Assembly (NCBI RefSeq): GCF_000182565.1
Contig: NW_015971551.1
Span: 523,638-587,637, forward strand
Length of the DNA: 64,000 nt
Source: Spizellomyces punctatus DAOM BR117
Taxonomy: Eukaryota; Chytridiomycota; Chytridiomycetes; Spizellomycetales; Spizellomycetaceae
Reading direction: 5' to 3'
Shown: positions 47,519 to 58,323 of the stretch, one piece after another
How positions within the stretch are numbered: position 1 is the first letter of the stretch
Layout of the letters: each line of letters begins with the position of its first letter
The notes under the pieces: model-generated
Seen by the model: only the letters and a program-made list of their open reading frames with translations
Told to the model about the DNA's origin: nothing
Databases searched by the model: none
Program-made: the position numbers and the translations under genes

Positions 47519-47949
47519 CGCATACACGATCTCAGTTAGAGTAGATATGACGGTGTCATGTATATATTATGGTGGTATCTAGATAGAATCGTCAATTTCT
47601 AGAAGTGAACAATGATTTTTTACGCTCAATGAGCGTTATATCTGCACTTTTCAGCTTTCCTACAGGAATCCTTGCTGTGGGTTTCTTCTCCATGGAGATC
47701 TCTCCTCTGTCAGAAGGATGGGACAGACGAAAGCATCATGCTTGGAGCAATGCAGTGGCGCGGCGTCCGAATTTCGGACACGTCTGAGCCGAGTGCTTAC
47801 GGAAAGACTCCCTTTTGCAGCGCTTTCTCAAGAAGCACGTCCACATCTCGACGACATCACATTTCCTTTCCGCACCAGAAGCCCAAGCCGGAGACCACTA
47901 CCAATATAGAACGTCTATAATTTTCTCTGTCACTTTACATCAACCCATA
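47519..47949. other. Intergenic region upstream of the SPO12-like gene
   Basis: About 430 bp between two plus-strand genes. Open frames here lack conserved blocks or splice coherence. It contains an AT-rich stretch (TATATATTATGG near 47562) and a pyrimidine-rich run before 47950. It probably holds the VHS-GAT 3' UTR and the SPO12-like promoter. Confidence 0.5.
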
Positions 47950-48413
47950 ATGCTCTCCGCGCAACCCGACCCCACCGTTAAAGCCCAACAGCAGGATACG
48001 CAGCCTGACCAGTCGCAGCAGAAGGATGCCACGGAGCCAACGAGTTCACAGCCTAAACCCACGTTTCCTAGCAAACACCCTCTAGGAAAGTTCCAGAAGG
48101 CGGGGTATGTTGCCTTCGTTTCCAGGATCATTAGAACCTTCGGGCGTTGTCCTGCTGTTACCGCTTTTGTTGACCAATGCTGCCTTGTTTATAGTCAGTT
48201 TAGAAGTCCGACTGATAACCTCATGTCTCCGGCAACTCAGAAGGTCGAAGCTAAGCGCAATCATCTCCTCAACAAGTGAGTTCCTTGCTGCAATATGCAT
48301 CCAGGTGATCCAACACAGAAGCTTCATTATTTGTATCTATTAGAATCAAGCCGAAATCCCTCGCTGGGCGGCTGTCAGATGCGGCGGCTCAAGAGCAGCA
48401 AAAGCAGTCTTAG
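47950..48413 (+). CDS. SPO12-motif mitotic regulator
   Basis: Three exons (47950-48104, 48195-48275, 48347-48413) join in frame to give 100 aa. The N-terminus is Gln/Pro/Ser-rich and disordered. The core SPTDNLMSPATQKVEAKR, lying just after the first junction, matches the conserved Spo12 signature, including its two Ser-Pro sites. The C-terminus (IKPKSLAGRLSDAAAQEQQKQS) is helical and basic. In budding yeast Spo12 promotes release of the Cdc14 phosphatase at mitotic exit (FEAR pathway), and fission yeast has a related protein. Identification rests on this short motif and overall size. CDK1, whose action this pathway reverses, is also in the window. Confidence 0.75.
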
Positions 48414-48608
48414 GAGACTAGTATTACATTTGCTGCAGCATTCATTACATTGCTCATGTTTGTCTATAAAATGTTTTGTCTAAACAAAGCAACGAAATAA
48501 GGACACCAGTTGTTACAAATCGAGGTTTCAGAGGAGGTGCCTGGAATGCATGAGAGTGTTTTCCATGTTAATGTAGGCGATCTTGCTGGGTGCAGACACG
48601 TGCATCAC

Positions 48609-50035
48609 TTACTTTCGCATGTAAGATGTGACAAGGTCGTACACCACCAAAAGAATTCCTCCTCCAGGGCCCAATCGAAGGACTTTTGGCACAAACCCTT
48701 TCAGGCCAAATAAATTGTTGAGTTTCCAGTTTACCTTCACGAAGATAGCAAATACGTACCTTTGTACAAGGCGCTAAACCCTTCCTCCCGAGCAATCCTT
48801 ACTATTGCAGGTATTGCCCAGTTATATTTATATGGTGGATGCACCTGAGATTGTACTCGAGTTTTGACGACATCAAACGGGGTCTGTAGAAATATATTAG
48901 TACGTCGCCCCGGTAGCTCAGAGGCGATAGCTTACATTCAACAGTGTTCCGACTGTTCCTCCAAATGATCCGCACACAAAGTTCTTCAGCAAAATCCCTT
49001 GCTTCGTTTCGGGTTCAGGTAGCGCTTGACGTACACCAGTGATGACACCAAAATAACCTCCGTTCCACACCGCGTGTCGCCAAATAGTCGCTTCCATGCC
49101 CTTAAAAAAGCCTCTGATCCCTTCTTCTTGCATGATTTTCGCTACACAGTCCATACTAGCACAACCGACGGTAAGTAACGGGGCGAGATTATCGAATCAA
49201 TAGGTACGAACGTGTTTTTGTATTTTCCGGCCTGTAATGGAGGGATGAGTAGGTGAAAAGACTCTGAGCAACACTTTGTGACTTACATTGTTCTTGTCTT
49301 GCAATCGAATCTTGATTAAGTCGAATGAAACCACCACCAAAGCCTCAGTGGCTCCGGCGCTCACTCCAGTCAGGACCGACAGTCCTTGGCTGTCTCTGAA
49401 CCCAAAATTTCGCTTATACAAGTTCTTATACTGCCGATAATGGAGATAATTGCGTTACACACAGCTACAAACCAGCAGGGACATGAGGATTCGGTGACAG
49501 AAGCACTGACCGCATCATTTGCTCCAAACTTGATTGCTCGCTTGGGTGCTTCCACCATAATTGGAGGAATGATTCCTGATCGATCGTAAATGATAAACAA
49601 CATCCGCCGGATGATTGGTCAATCGCATACAGCATACCTCTGTATAGTGCCGCAGGTCTACAGGATAAGAATGCACTACATTAGAACCTGTCCCTTCCGT
49701 GCACTCTCTGACAGCACTAGAACCATTACCCTTCGCTTTTCACTATCGATTTGAATGTTCCGAGAATAGAGTTAGATTCTGCTTTTCCCACAGTCAGTTG
49801 GAAGCGGGTCTTTACAACGTCGAGGGGGTACATGGCAAGAATTTCGGTTACTCCCGCGATGGCGCCTACACGCAGCGCATGTCAGTCAGGGGTAATTTCT
49901 TATACAGTGTCACCATTTTCTTTGACCTGCAGCAAGGCTGTAGTGGACGGGAAGAGGCTTTACTGCAGAGCGGATAGACCCATTAGCATACTGGTTACTT
50001 CTTGGCAGGAATGAATGCGCACCTTCCGTCGACAT
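48609..50035 (-). CDS. ODC1: Mitochondrial 2-oxodicarboxylate carrier (ODC1/SLC25A21-like)
   Basis: Starts MSTE at 50035, spliced to VKPLPVHYSLAAG and then GAIAGVTEILAMYPLDVVKTRFQL, the first carrier signature. The second repeat has VSFDLIKIRLQDKN, with Ser where the signature usually has Pro. The third has TPFDVVKTRVQSQ. Between them lie GFFKGMEATIWRHAVWNGGYFG and LLKNFVCGSFGGTVGTLLN. The C-terminus GFVPKVLRLGPGGGILLVVYDLV, ending SYMRK with TAA 48611-48609, is diagnostic of 2-oxodicarboxylate carriers. The protein exchanges 2-oxoadipate and 2-oxoglutarate across the inner membrane and supports lysine metabolism. At least six introns are present. Confidence 0.88.
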
Positions 50036-50737
50036 TTTCGCTATTCAACGTGGTTGGATGAAACTGTTCAATATCAACTTGGTCCTAAGGAGTTCGTTCT
50101 TCCAACTTTAAGTCGAGGCGAGCGTAACTATACTCCAACAACAAACGCAAAGCCAAGCGTTCCTTTCCGACACAAGGACGTGATCAATCTCCCCCTGCAT
50201 TAGCAAATGAATTTCACAGCCACTTTGCATTCCATCCACACTGGAACTCACATTCAAACCACTGGATGACAAAATGCCCTTGAGGAAAGGCGAAGAAGCT
50301 TCTGCAACAAGACATTTCTTGCGAATTCGATAAGGTGAGTGATGCGAGAGACTCATTTTCAGCAAATACCATGACGTGACATTGGACGGCAATTTTGGGG
50401 GTGTGAACCTTGAGGGTAATTGTGTAGCATGGCGGGTGCGAAGCGACTACCGGCTGTACTCAAGTGACCAGCTCTTGGCTGCTTCTCGTGCAGCCTATCC
50501 GTTACCGTAGGCTGGGAGCTGTCCCGTCCGTTTGCTCTTTCATTATGACTAGCTTAACGCTGGAAGCGATTATTTGGTATATTGAGATCCAACAACCTCT
50601 GACGCAGCCCTACATTCCTCTAGCTTCGGCACATACCCCGCTTCAAAGAAAGGGGGGGCTACCTAGGGATTCGGTTTCCCTTGCTTGCTCAATTTGGAGT
50701 TCCCCCTACTCCCGCTTTACCCTAGTAATCACTGAAT
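50036..50737. other. Intergenic region between divergent ODC1 and UPS1 genes
   Basis: A 702-bp gap between two divergent genes. Several open frames cross it on both strands, but none has family-like blocks or coherent splice sites. It presumably holds both promoters and 5' UTRs. No TATA box is obvious on either side. Confidence 0.5.
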
Positions 50738-51394
50738 ATGGTCAAATTCTTCTCACTCACTGGGACCTACCAGCACAGCTGGCCAACCGTGACCCAGGCA
50801 GTTTGGCAAAAATACCCTAACCCGTTCGCTTCCCATGTCTTGTCTTCCGATGTGATTGATCGCACAGTGGACCCCGTAACAGGTAAGGTATTGTCTCGTC
50901 ATCTTTACCAAGTATCACAACGACTTGAGCTGTGTTTCGTGGTCTTTCTAGGGGTCATGACTACCACAAGGCTTTTTCTGAAATCTGGTCATATGCCCAA
51001 GTGGGGACGTTCGGTAGGCTATCTGCGCCTATTCACAGATAAAACATTACAGCTGACGAAGATTTGTGCACAGCTTTTGAATGTGCGAGATGCCTTCATC
51101 ATGGAACAGTCAATCGTCGACCCGCGTTCCCGTCGCATGATCACCGTAACAAGGAATCTGTCGCACACCAAGCTGATGCTAGTGGAGGAAACTCAAACAT
51201 ACAGCCAACACCCAGAGCATGCAAACTGGACCGAAGTGCACACGGATGTCCGCATCATCTCCAACACGGGCTGGGCACCTATCAAATCGAGAATTGAAGG
51301 ATTTGGGGTAACAAAATTCAAAGATAACGCGATCAGAAGCTCCAAGGGCCTGCTTCATGTACTCGAACGGCTCACGCAGGGGGCCCGCTCATAG
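50738..51394 (+). CDS. UPS1: PRELI/UPS1-like mitochondrial lipid-transfer protein
   Basis: Three exons (50738-50882, 50952-51013, 51074-51394) give 175 aa, matching PRELI/MSF1 domain proteins. Landmarks: MVKFFSLTGTYQHSW, AVWQKYPNPFASHVLSSDVI, then TTRLFLKSGHMPKWGRS after the first intron, and DAFIMEQSIVDPRSR with the antiparallel sheet block MITVTRNLSHTKLMLVEE. The C-terminal helix covers GFGVTKFKDNAIRSSKGLLHVLERL. The family shuttles phosphatidic acid or phosphatidylserine across the intermembrane space with a small Mdm35/TRIAP1-type partner. YPNPFASHV resembles UPS1/PRELID1 more than UPS2. It converges with ARP6, with 164 bp between stops. Confidence 0.88.
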   Translation: MVKFFSLTGTYQHSWPTVTQAVWQKYPNPFASHVLSSDVIDRTVDPVTGKVLSRHLYQVSQRLELCFVVFLGVMTTTRLFLKSGHMPKWGRSVGYLRLFTDKTLQLTKICAQLLNVRDAFIMEQSIVDPRSRRMITVTRNLSHTKLMLVEETQTYSQHPEHANWTEVHTDVRIISNTGWAPIKSRIEGFGVTKFKDNAIRSSKGLLHVLERLTQGARS

Positions 51395-51558
51395 CCAACT
51401 TTGTACATTATGAAGAAGGATGGCGGTGAACTCCAAACTCCTTTCAATGTTTTTCTTCTGTACCTGAAATATCATTCTTCATCTTGTATATTTGTCTTTG
51501 CGTTTCTTATCTCTCCTTTGGCAAGAGCCGTTGGCCGTGGCCGTAAGTACATCGATTT

Positions 51559-53480
51559 TCAAGCAAATCGCTCTTCACACAAATTAGACCCATATTCCAT
51601 AAAGTCAGCACGAGTGACACACTTCTGATTGAAATCATTAGGGTATTGTTGTATCCATTTGACTCCACCTTCCCAGGCAGCGGTGATGGGTCTGGCCGAA
51701 TCATCGATTAGCGGCCCGCTGCAAATCCTAAGGATGAAGTGCCCATCATGTACCTTTCAGCTTGAATTACCCGGACATCCGCTTCCACCGGGACCAGCTT
51801 CCGCAAATCCGATTCCCTGCGGAAGGCCAGCATAATGAGGACACCATCAACAAGAATGATATTCCCGTGGGAGAGCACCTACAGTCGATTCTTGAGGCCT
51901 GGAAGGCATATGTTTCCACCGGCGAGAAATACATTGTTAAAGAATAACCCATGCAAATCTGCAAGTATGTTAAACATCATCGTCGAAACCTGAATCTCTG
52001 GAAATGCCGCCTACTTGGATCCGTATTCTGAACTGCTTCAACTATAGCCTCAGCCAGGCCCGCCTGTTGTATCCCTAAGAGTATTGCTTTAGAATCTCTG
52101 GGTACAGATTTATTCGTCTTCGAACACCTACCAATATCGGAAGGGTTGAAGAGAACTTCAGGAACTGTAAACCGTTCATTGTTCATAACCAGTACCTGCT
52201 GGTCAGGGCGTACAGGAGGCCCGTCTTTAGGCTGTGTACCAGGGTGAAAATTGATGGGAAGTCACTCATATTGGCCATCCTAACTAACATCAAAACCACT
52301 CACATACCCGCACATAGCCATGAGCATTCGCTGCCAAGTCTGGCAGAACGTATTCTAGCTTTACTGAACTGTCCGCACTCCTGTTTCACGCATTAAACGA
52401 TGCAGCACGGTCTAAATCGTCACTATGAACTTACTTGCATACTTTCAGTTCGTATTCGAATTGTTGCGACACATAACAACACAGTTCCTTGATACCGTTA
52501 ACCAGGTACGTCTCATCCATCATATTCCACTGACTGCACCCGCTCAGTATCGAGACATCCGAATTGAGCCGGCAGTGAAGCTACATACCGGAAGGATATC
52601 GTCTCCTTTAATTGATTTGTCAAGAGTTTCCCGCCTACATCAATTCTAGCATTCCGGCGAAGTTTAGTGAGTGCACGTCGTGCTCCTTTGTTGCACACGG
52701 TATACTACCGACCGTTTCACTGCCTCCCAAATGGGACGACCAGCATATATTGGCACAATATGGGTGAATGAGTAGCCAGAATCCACAACCAGCATGCATT
52801 CCGCAACTTCATTTGTAGTCAAGGTGTATTTGCAAAGGTTCGCCGCTGGTAGGGTAGTGTCAATTGACTGGGTGCTCTCGATGTAACGCTGCAAACACGA
52901 CGCATTACCAGCGGTTCTATGATAGGCTGCAAACCCGAATTCCTCAAAGATGATCTCATCATAGTTCCGCTGAATAATTGGCAGATTGAAGCACGGTTCT
53001 GTTAACAGCAAATTGGTCTCGCTGGCGTTGACCTGGAAAACGGGTTGGCCCTCTGTCCGTTGGTGGTGGGTTGTTTTAAAAGGGCATTACTCACATCCAA
53101 TACATCACTTGAAAAGAGGCGCTCCCAAATGGTTTTTTGAATCTCCCAGTTCGTCAAGTATCCCTTGGGACAAGAGTTGATATGGTAACGTTTTGCCGGG
53201 AAGGCCATTCACGTATACTCACCTTTTCAAAAGGTACGCGAATAAAAAGTCCAGAATAGTCGCGACAGTCCCCCAGCTGGTCGCCGATGAACGTTCGTCT
53301 GTCGCCTTTCGCCTTGGCGACACAATTGCGGGAAAGTCTTGTTTTTAAAACTCGTTAGATCTTTGCTCTTTGTGCCTAGTGCAAAATCCGGCAATCTAAC
53401 CGCAACGTTTCCGGCCGTTCGGCAAATCCACACTTTATCGTGTAAGCGCCATTGTCGACAACAAGCGTCGCTGTGGACAT
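51559..53480 (-). CDS. ARP6: Actin-related protein ARP6 (SWR1 complex)
   Basis: At least twelve exons in 1.9 kb. The start MSTATLVVDNGAYTIKCGF is typical of ARP6. Then come NCVAKAKGDRRTFIGDQL, SGLFIRVPFEKGYLTNWEIQK, VNASETNLLLTEPCFNLP, MLVVDSGYSFTHIVPIY, RIDVGGKLLTNQLKETISFR, QWNMMDETYLVNGIKELCCYVSQ in pieces, NERFTVPEVLFNPSDIGIQQ, FFNNVFLAGGNICLPG, and ITAAWEGGVKW. The C-terminus TRADFMEYGSNLCEERFA (TGA 51561-51559) is the ARP6 signature. ARP6 is a nuclear subunit of SWR1/SRCAP, which deposits H2A.Z. Introns are very short; the last is 35 nt. It shares a 69-bp divergent promoter with the DUF4211 gene. Confidence 0.93.
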
Positions 53481-53549
53481 CCAGATCCCCTTCCCAATGT
53501 AGATCTCGTCCTGCCTCGCATGTCAAGAGCAGTTGTCATTGCGCGTGGC
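53481..53549. promoter_or_regulatory. Short divergent promoter between ARP6 and the DUF4211 gene
   Basis: Only 69 bp separate the start codons of two divergent genes, so promoter elements and both 5' UTRs must overlap or extend into coding sequence. No TATA box is present. The arrangement suggests co-regulation of two probably nuclear proteins. Confidence 0.55.
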
Positions 53550-56050
53550 ATGACGCTTAGCCCTCCGAGTGATACAAAAGCAGGCTTTCGAACCCCCGCT
53601 CTCCCTGTGGCTACAGTACGGTATGAAAACCCGAAATCACCCAGGCTTTGCAATCAGAGAACAGTATCCTGTTGGTAAGCGTTTGAAAACATCAGTTAAT
53701 TCAGTTGCGGCGAGTGTACGGCAGGTAAAGTCTTTGTTGTTCTTGGCATTTGTTTTGCGTGACAACGCACAACGTTCATGTGTCTGAGATGCGTTAACTA
53801 TGCCCGCTTTAGAGTCCGTCAACGCCAAGACGCATGTTCGCTGCTGTTGTCATACCGTCCAACCTGCAAACGCGAGAAAAAGCCAAACTATATTCGCTCG
53901 GCAGATTAAGAACGATGGCAAAATCACCGGCAGTATCACTAGATCATGAAAAGAATGTTTGTCAAAATGGTAGGAACACTGCCTCAGCATTCAGGGGCCA
54001 GAATATCTGTCCTTAATAACTCCAAGGACTCGTACTCCAGGGCAGGATCTGGAAGGCCAAGTCGTGGACAGTCAGCCTTGCGCACAAACGCCGCGCAGAA
54101 CTCCTCCAAGTATGATACAACGTCATCGGCGAAAATTCATCGTGGTGGACGACGATGAGGATGAGGAACAAACCCATACTCGTGCTATCCCTGCCCCTTA
54201 CGAGTATGCCAAAGTTCTTGGAACGATGGAACACACAAAACGCTTCAATTTGGATGATCGTTCCAGATTACCGTTTTGCTTTCCGGACGATGAAGATGAA
54301 GATATGGATATGCTTTCAGATCTTCCTTCGAGTAGTGTCATTGATCTTGAAGATCCTGGCATAGTCAATGATCTCAAGAATGACAAGAATGCTTCTTCTA
54401 CCGTAAGATCGGGACACCACGCATCTTACAAATCTGATGCCACAATATCGTCGATGCGCAATGTCGTTGCCCACTTGCCGCATGCTCGCATGATGGCCAC
54501 GACCACTCCAGCTGCGCCCGCGGTGCGCAAGCGTAGACGGACACCAAACAGTGATGGTGAGAGTTCCGAAGGAATGAGAGGTGCTGACATAGACCAGGAC
54601 GATTTGTATCTGAGCGACGACGGTAAGTACGTTGATTGGCAATTGGGGTCGTCAAGTGACCTAACCGAAGCATATGCTACAGCTCTGTCGAGACCGCGCC
54701 CGGTGAACCATTTTAAGGAGGCCCTTAAAAACTATAAGTGTGTGTACCGTGTGCCGTTAGATTGTTAAACACTTTATATTAGAGGATCCCATCTCGCTGA
54801 TGCTTTGCTTCTAGCGCGAAAAAAGTTACGACTCGCAGAAGAACTTAACCCCGAAGAGTCTTTTACAGAAGGGGGGATCTGTCAGAGTTCGGAAGGAAGT
54901 GACGAAGATAAAAGCTATCATGATAATAGTGATAGTGATATCGGCAAGCACCCCGATAAAATTTCCAGCGATTACTCGGATGACGACCTTCAGGGGTTCA
55001 TCGTTGATGAAGGAGTAAGCGACGCAGAGGCGCTTGCCACTTTGCCCTGTACGTCTACAGAATGCTATCGTGCACCAATGACTCCACCCTGATGCCCTTC
55101 CCAAAACGGTTCCTAAACAGCTAATTTTCGCCTGGTCGCATCAACCTTATTCGATTCATTTCGAATATTTGTAGAAATGTTGTTAGAGATGGTGGTGGAC
55201 CCCAGCTTTGGAGTTAGGGTATACCAAACAAAGGGTATGGTCTTTTTCTGGGCAATGGGTCGACAAGTTTGCTTTACGATGTGATCATTTCTGTCTCAGA
55301 TGACCAATACCTCCCACATGTGCGTGCCCTCGAGAATCGTCTATCGGGTTATCGTATCTCCCTCGTTTCCTCGGAAGTTTGGCAGCCTGACTTCAGGCGA
55401 TCGCTCGACACTTGTCCACGATTTCGCTGCTGGAGCGTTACAAGAATTGGCGATTGCGACGCATGCGCGCGATCAAATCGTCCTGCAAGTAAAAGGATCT
55501 TATTAAGTGGGTGGCCGTACAACCCGGATACTTTGCAGGTATCGTGAGTGAAAGAGAGTGTATCCCTTTAGCTTCACATGGCCCAATCGCACCTCTCTAC
55601 AGCCACTGCAGAACTGCTTGGATGACTCTCCAAACAACGACAATTCCGAATTTGATGAGCCCGACCTTTCCGCTGCGAGAACGAGGAGAAAGCGAAAGAG
55701 TCCAGCGTACACCTACAATGTCGGAAGGTATTGTTTCGCCCGGTCTAGACTATATCATAAGTTGCGACATTTCAAGTACGCTATGCAAGAAAAGGTGAAA
55801 GAATGGACCACGAAGCAGTCGGAGTGGTACGCAGATTCAAGATTATCGTTCCGCGCCCTGGAAGAAGACGGGTTGGTGGAGAAGGTAGGTACTATTATAA
55901 CGTTATCATCACACCTAATGTTTAGCGACCTGCAAAAGCTCATGGCACTTCCATTTTTTCATAACATCAAAGTTATGGGCGGATTTTGAAAATTTGACGG
56001 AACACGCTGAAGAATACGCGGCAGGCGAGACCCGGTCAAGATGGAGATAG
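53550..56050 (+). CDS. DUF4211-domain nuclear protein
   Basis: Starts MTLSPPSDTKAGFRTPAL. The middle is long, acidic and disordered, with stretches such as VVDDDEDEEQ, DDEDEDMDMLSDL and DSDIGKHPDKISSDYSDDD, plus a basic patch (VRKRRRTP) like a nuclear signal. The C-terminal region has the DUF4211 pattern: SFRIFVEMLLEMVVDPSF, ISLVSSEVWQPDFRRSLDTCP, CDACARSNRPASKRILLSGWPYNPDTL (a CxxC zinc-like site), RYCFARSRLYHKLRHFKYAMQEKV and LWADFENLTEHAEEYA, ending at TAG 56048-56050. The function of this domain is not established to my knowledge; nuclear location is inferred from composition. Several exon borders between 53650 and 54060 and near 55130-55300 are approximate. Confidence 0.72.
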
Positions 56051-56219
56051 TGATATTTACATGTAGCATAGTCAGTTGACGCAGGCAGATTGCATCTGAT
56101 TAAAATGAAGTTCAAGGGAGGCCATGCGGTGGTGCTTGCGGTGTCCAATTGCAAAATAAGATGTACAGCGCAGTTTTCTTTTAATCGTCATTTACATCGA
56201 GTATTTGTAACATCCAAGC

Positions 56220-58094
56220 TTAGGTTTTTACAGTATTCAACCGCTCCATCTCGGCACTCTTATCCTCGGTCCCGTCCCAAACCACTGTAGATGGAGGTCG
56301 CCCGTTACGAACTTTCCCGGCACCGGCCCGCAGCGCCAGACGCCGGGCGAAAAACATGCTTACACCAACCAAAAAAGCGCAAATAGCGAAAAGTGTCGAC
56401 GTGTTCACACTTTTGACATTCGAGAGTGCTACGACCACAATCAAATTTAATGGCACGCGGAAAACGTTCATAATTGTTGATCGCGTTTCTTCGGGTACTA
56501 GCTTTGACCGGAGAGTACCAAGAGATGGAAAATATAATCCGCAACACATCTCAAAGACATTGAAACTGACGAAAAGAGTAAACTCGTCCTGTGAACGACA
56601 CGGGTGTCAAACTTGAGCCAGTCCTGTACAACAACATAATACAGAGCAGCCAAACTGACCGACGCAATTACTGGTACGAAAAGGGACACAGCTGCGACAG
56701 CAAACGTCACCCATGCAACGTCCTCATGCCTCCATCCATGGCGCAAAAGGACCTTGAATATTACTGATCCAAGCATAATCGACACCATGAAGGCAGCAAA
56801 GACGATACCATACGGAACCTGCGCTCCGTAGCCTTGAAGCGCCAGGATTTTAGGACAGTGTCACAAGGTTTGGTACAGAATAACAGATCAAACCTGATGC
56901 CTTCGCTGTTAAAACTGGCTGCCAGAGGAACACAAAGGTGTACATTGCCGATTCGAAAAAGCATTGCATGACACCAACAGCGAGTATATCCACACCTGTG
57001 CGAGAACGCTCTGAGCAGATACCGATTTATGGCCATACAGAGCCTATAACGTACCATGCCAGATGGATTTGACAGCCTCGCTGATTGAAGATCTGTTCGC
57101 ACCCGGCTTATCACTGCCGTAATTTTCTTTCCATGTCGCCTGCACCACCAAGAAAGCTAGGCAGAGAAAGAAAATGGACCCCATGAAGGGTGCTACAACA
57201 CCCCACTTGTCACTTAAGAAATTGCCCAATACGCCGGAGAGGATGGCCACCAGTCCGTTTAAGAAAGTTGACCAAGAAAATGTGTCAGACAGAAGAGCTT
57301 CCCTAAACCCTACGAGAGAAAGATCTCTGATCTTAGCTGCACGTCATGATTAAGGCTGGGTGGTGCGATACGGACCTCGCGAGTGGTGCTCACTAACCAT
57401 CCATGCCTCAAACACAGAAAAAAGCAACGAAGTTGCGATACCACCTAGCACCCGGCCCAGCAAAAGCGTCATAAAGTTCGAGGACAGCTTCGTGAGGCAC
57501 GATGCTGCATATATAACGCAAAACATCAGGCACACCAGCTTTCTCCCTCTGGTAGTTGGTTAGATCTTCTTCCGCCGCTCTTTGCAACAGAATTTAAGTG
57601 GTCTTACATTTTATCCGCAACTGAACCAATTACAGTGCCAAATACTGCAGATGAAAGAAACCCAACCACAAACAGGATGGCAATTTCACTGAGGTCATAA
57701 CCATAAGATATGTACAAAGGGTAGGTTGCAGGTCCCTGTAGCCAGTCCGCCACTAAGTTCCAATCATGGTTAGTTGGGAGGAGGACGATCTTTTGGTGGA
57801 TAGTCGTGCAAGCAACCATATCAGTCTCCGCAGATACGTACTCATGACAAAGCTGTAGACAAGTAGCCAATTTCGTTTGAATTTATCAAATAATGCAGCT
57901 TCTTTCGAGCTACTAATAGGTGAGGGAATATCCCCGAGTCCGTCGTCCAGCTCCGTAGTGCGGGACTCTGCATTCCTATCGCCCTGGTCGTCTCCCTCGT
58001 TTGCGTCCCGGAAATAATAGCTTGCGACCGCACAACCTGCGACGAGCAACCCAAAACCAGTCCTGTACAGCGGATTCTCCACGGCTGTCGTCAT
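56220..58094 (-). CDS. MFSD5-type molybdate-anion transporter (MFS)
   Basis: Start MTTAVENPLYRTGFGLLVAG is chosen at the first ATG giving a clean first membrane helix. Recognisable blocks: a polar loop, NWLLVYSFVM, DWLQGPATYPLYISYGYDL (family signature), FVVGFLSSAVFGTVIGSVADKM followed by a Gly-Arg-Arg-Lys turn, LTKLSSNFMTLLLGRVLGGIATSLLFSVFEAWMVSEHH, NGLVAILSGVLGNFLSDKWG and CCGLYFPSLGTLRSKLVPEETRSTIMNVFRVPLNLIV. About twelve membrane helices are expected. The DWLQGP..LY..YG motif separates MFSD5/MOT2 from other MFS proteins. Homologues take up molybdate, used for molybdenum cofactor. At least seven introns are present. Confidence 0.85.
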
Positions 58095-58323
58095 GTTTCT
58101 GCTGCAACGGCACTGAATGGACGCGTCAGTCAAAACGACAGGAAGAGCAACGGCAGGCCTCAACGCGGAGGAGGTCCCAAACGTAAACTGGCCACAGGGG
58201 TAATACACAATTATAACGATTGTATAACTAATGTATCATCATTTAGAACCTCGCCGCTCCACGCCACGGCTATTACATAATCTTGAACTGTGTTTGCTCC
58301 GCTTGCTATCTACAGCCTATCAC

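Noticed and set aside
48905-48930. tRNA-like A box (GTAGCTCAGAGG)
   Set aside because: No B box (GGTTCRANNCC) or acceptor-stem pairing follows at the right distance, and the sequence is an intron/exon edge of the ODC1 gene.
50108-50392. 94-aa minus-strand frame between ODC1 and UPS1
   Set aside because: Composition is not protein-like, no splice partner is visible, and it sits in the divergent promoter interval.
50464-50820. 118-aa plus-strand frame upstream of and overlapping UPS1
   Set aside because: It overlaps the conserved UPS1 start in another frame, has no conserved blocks and includes what must be promoter sequence.
51762-51947. Plus-strand frame reading LNYPDIRFHRDQLPQIRF
   Set aside because: It looked like a small mitochondrial protein exon, but it lacks an ATG and lies antisense to ARP6 exons (NRL / ESDLRKLVPVEADVRVIQAES) and an ARP6 intron, which account for the sequence fully.
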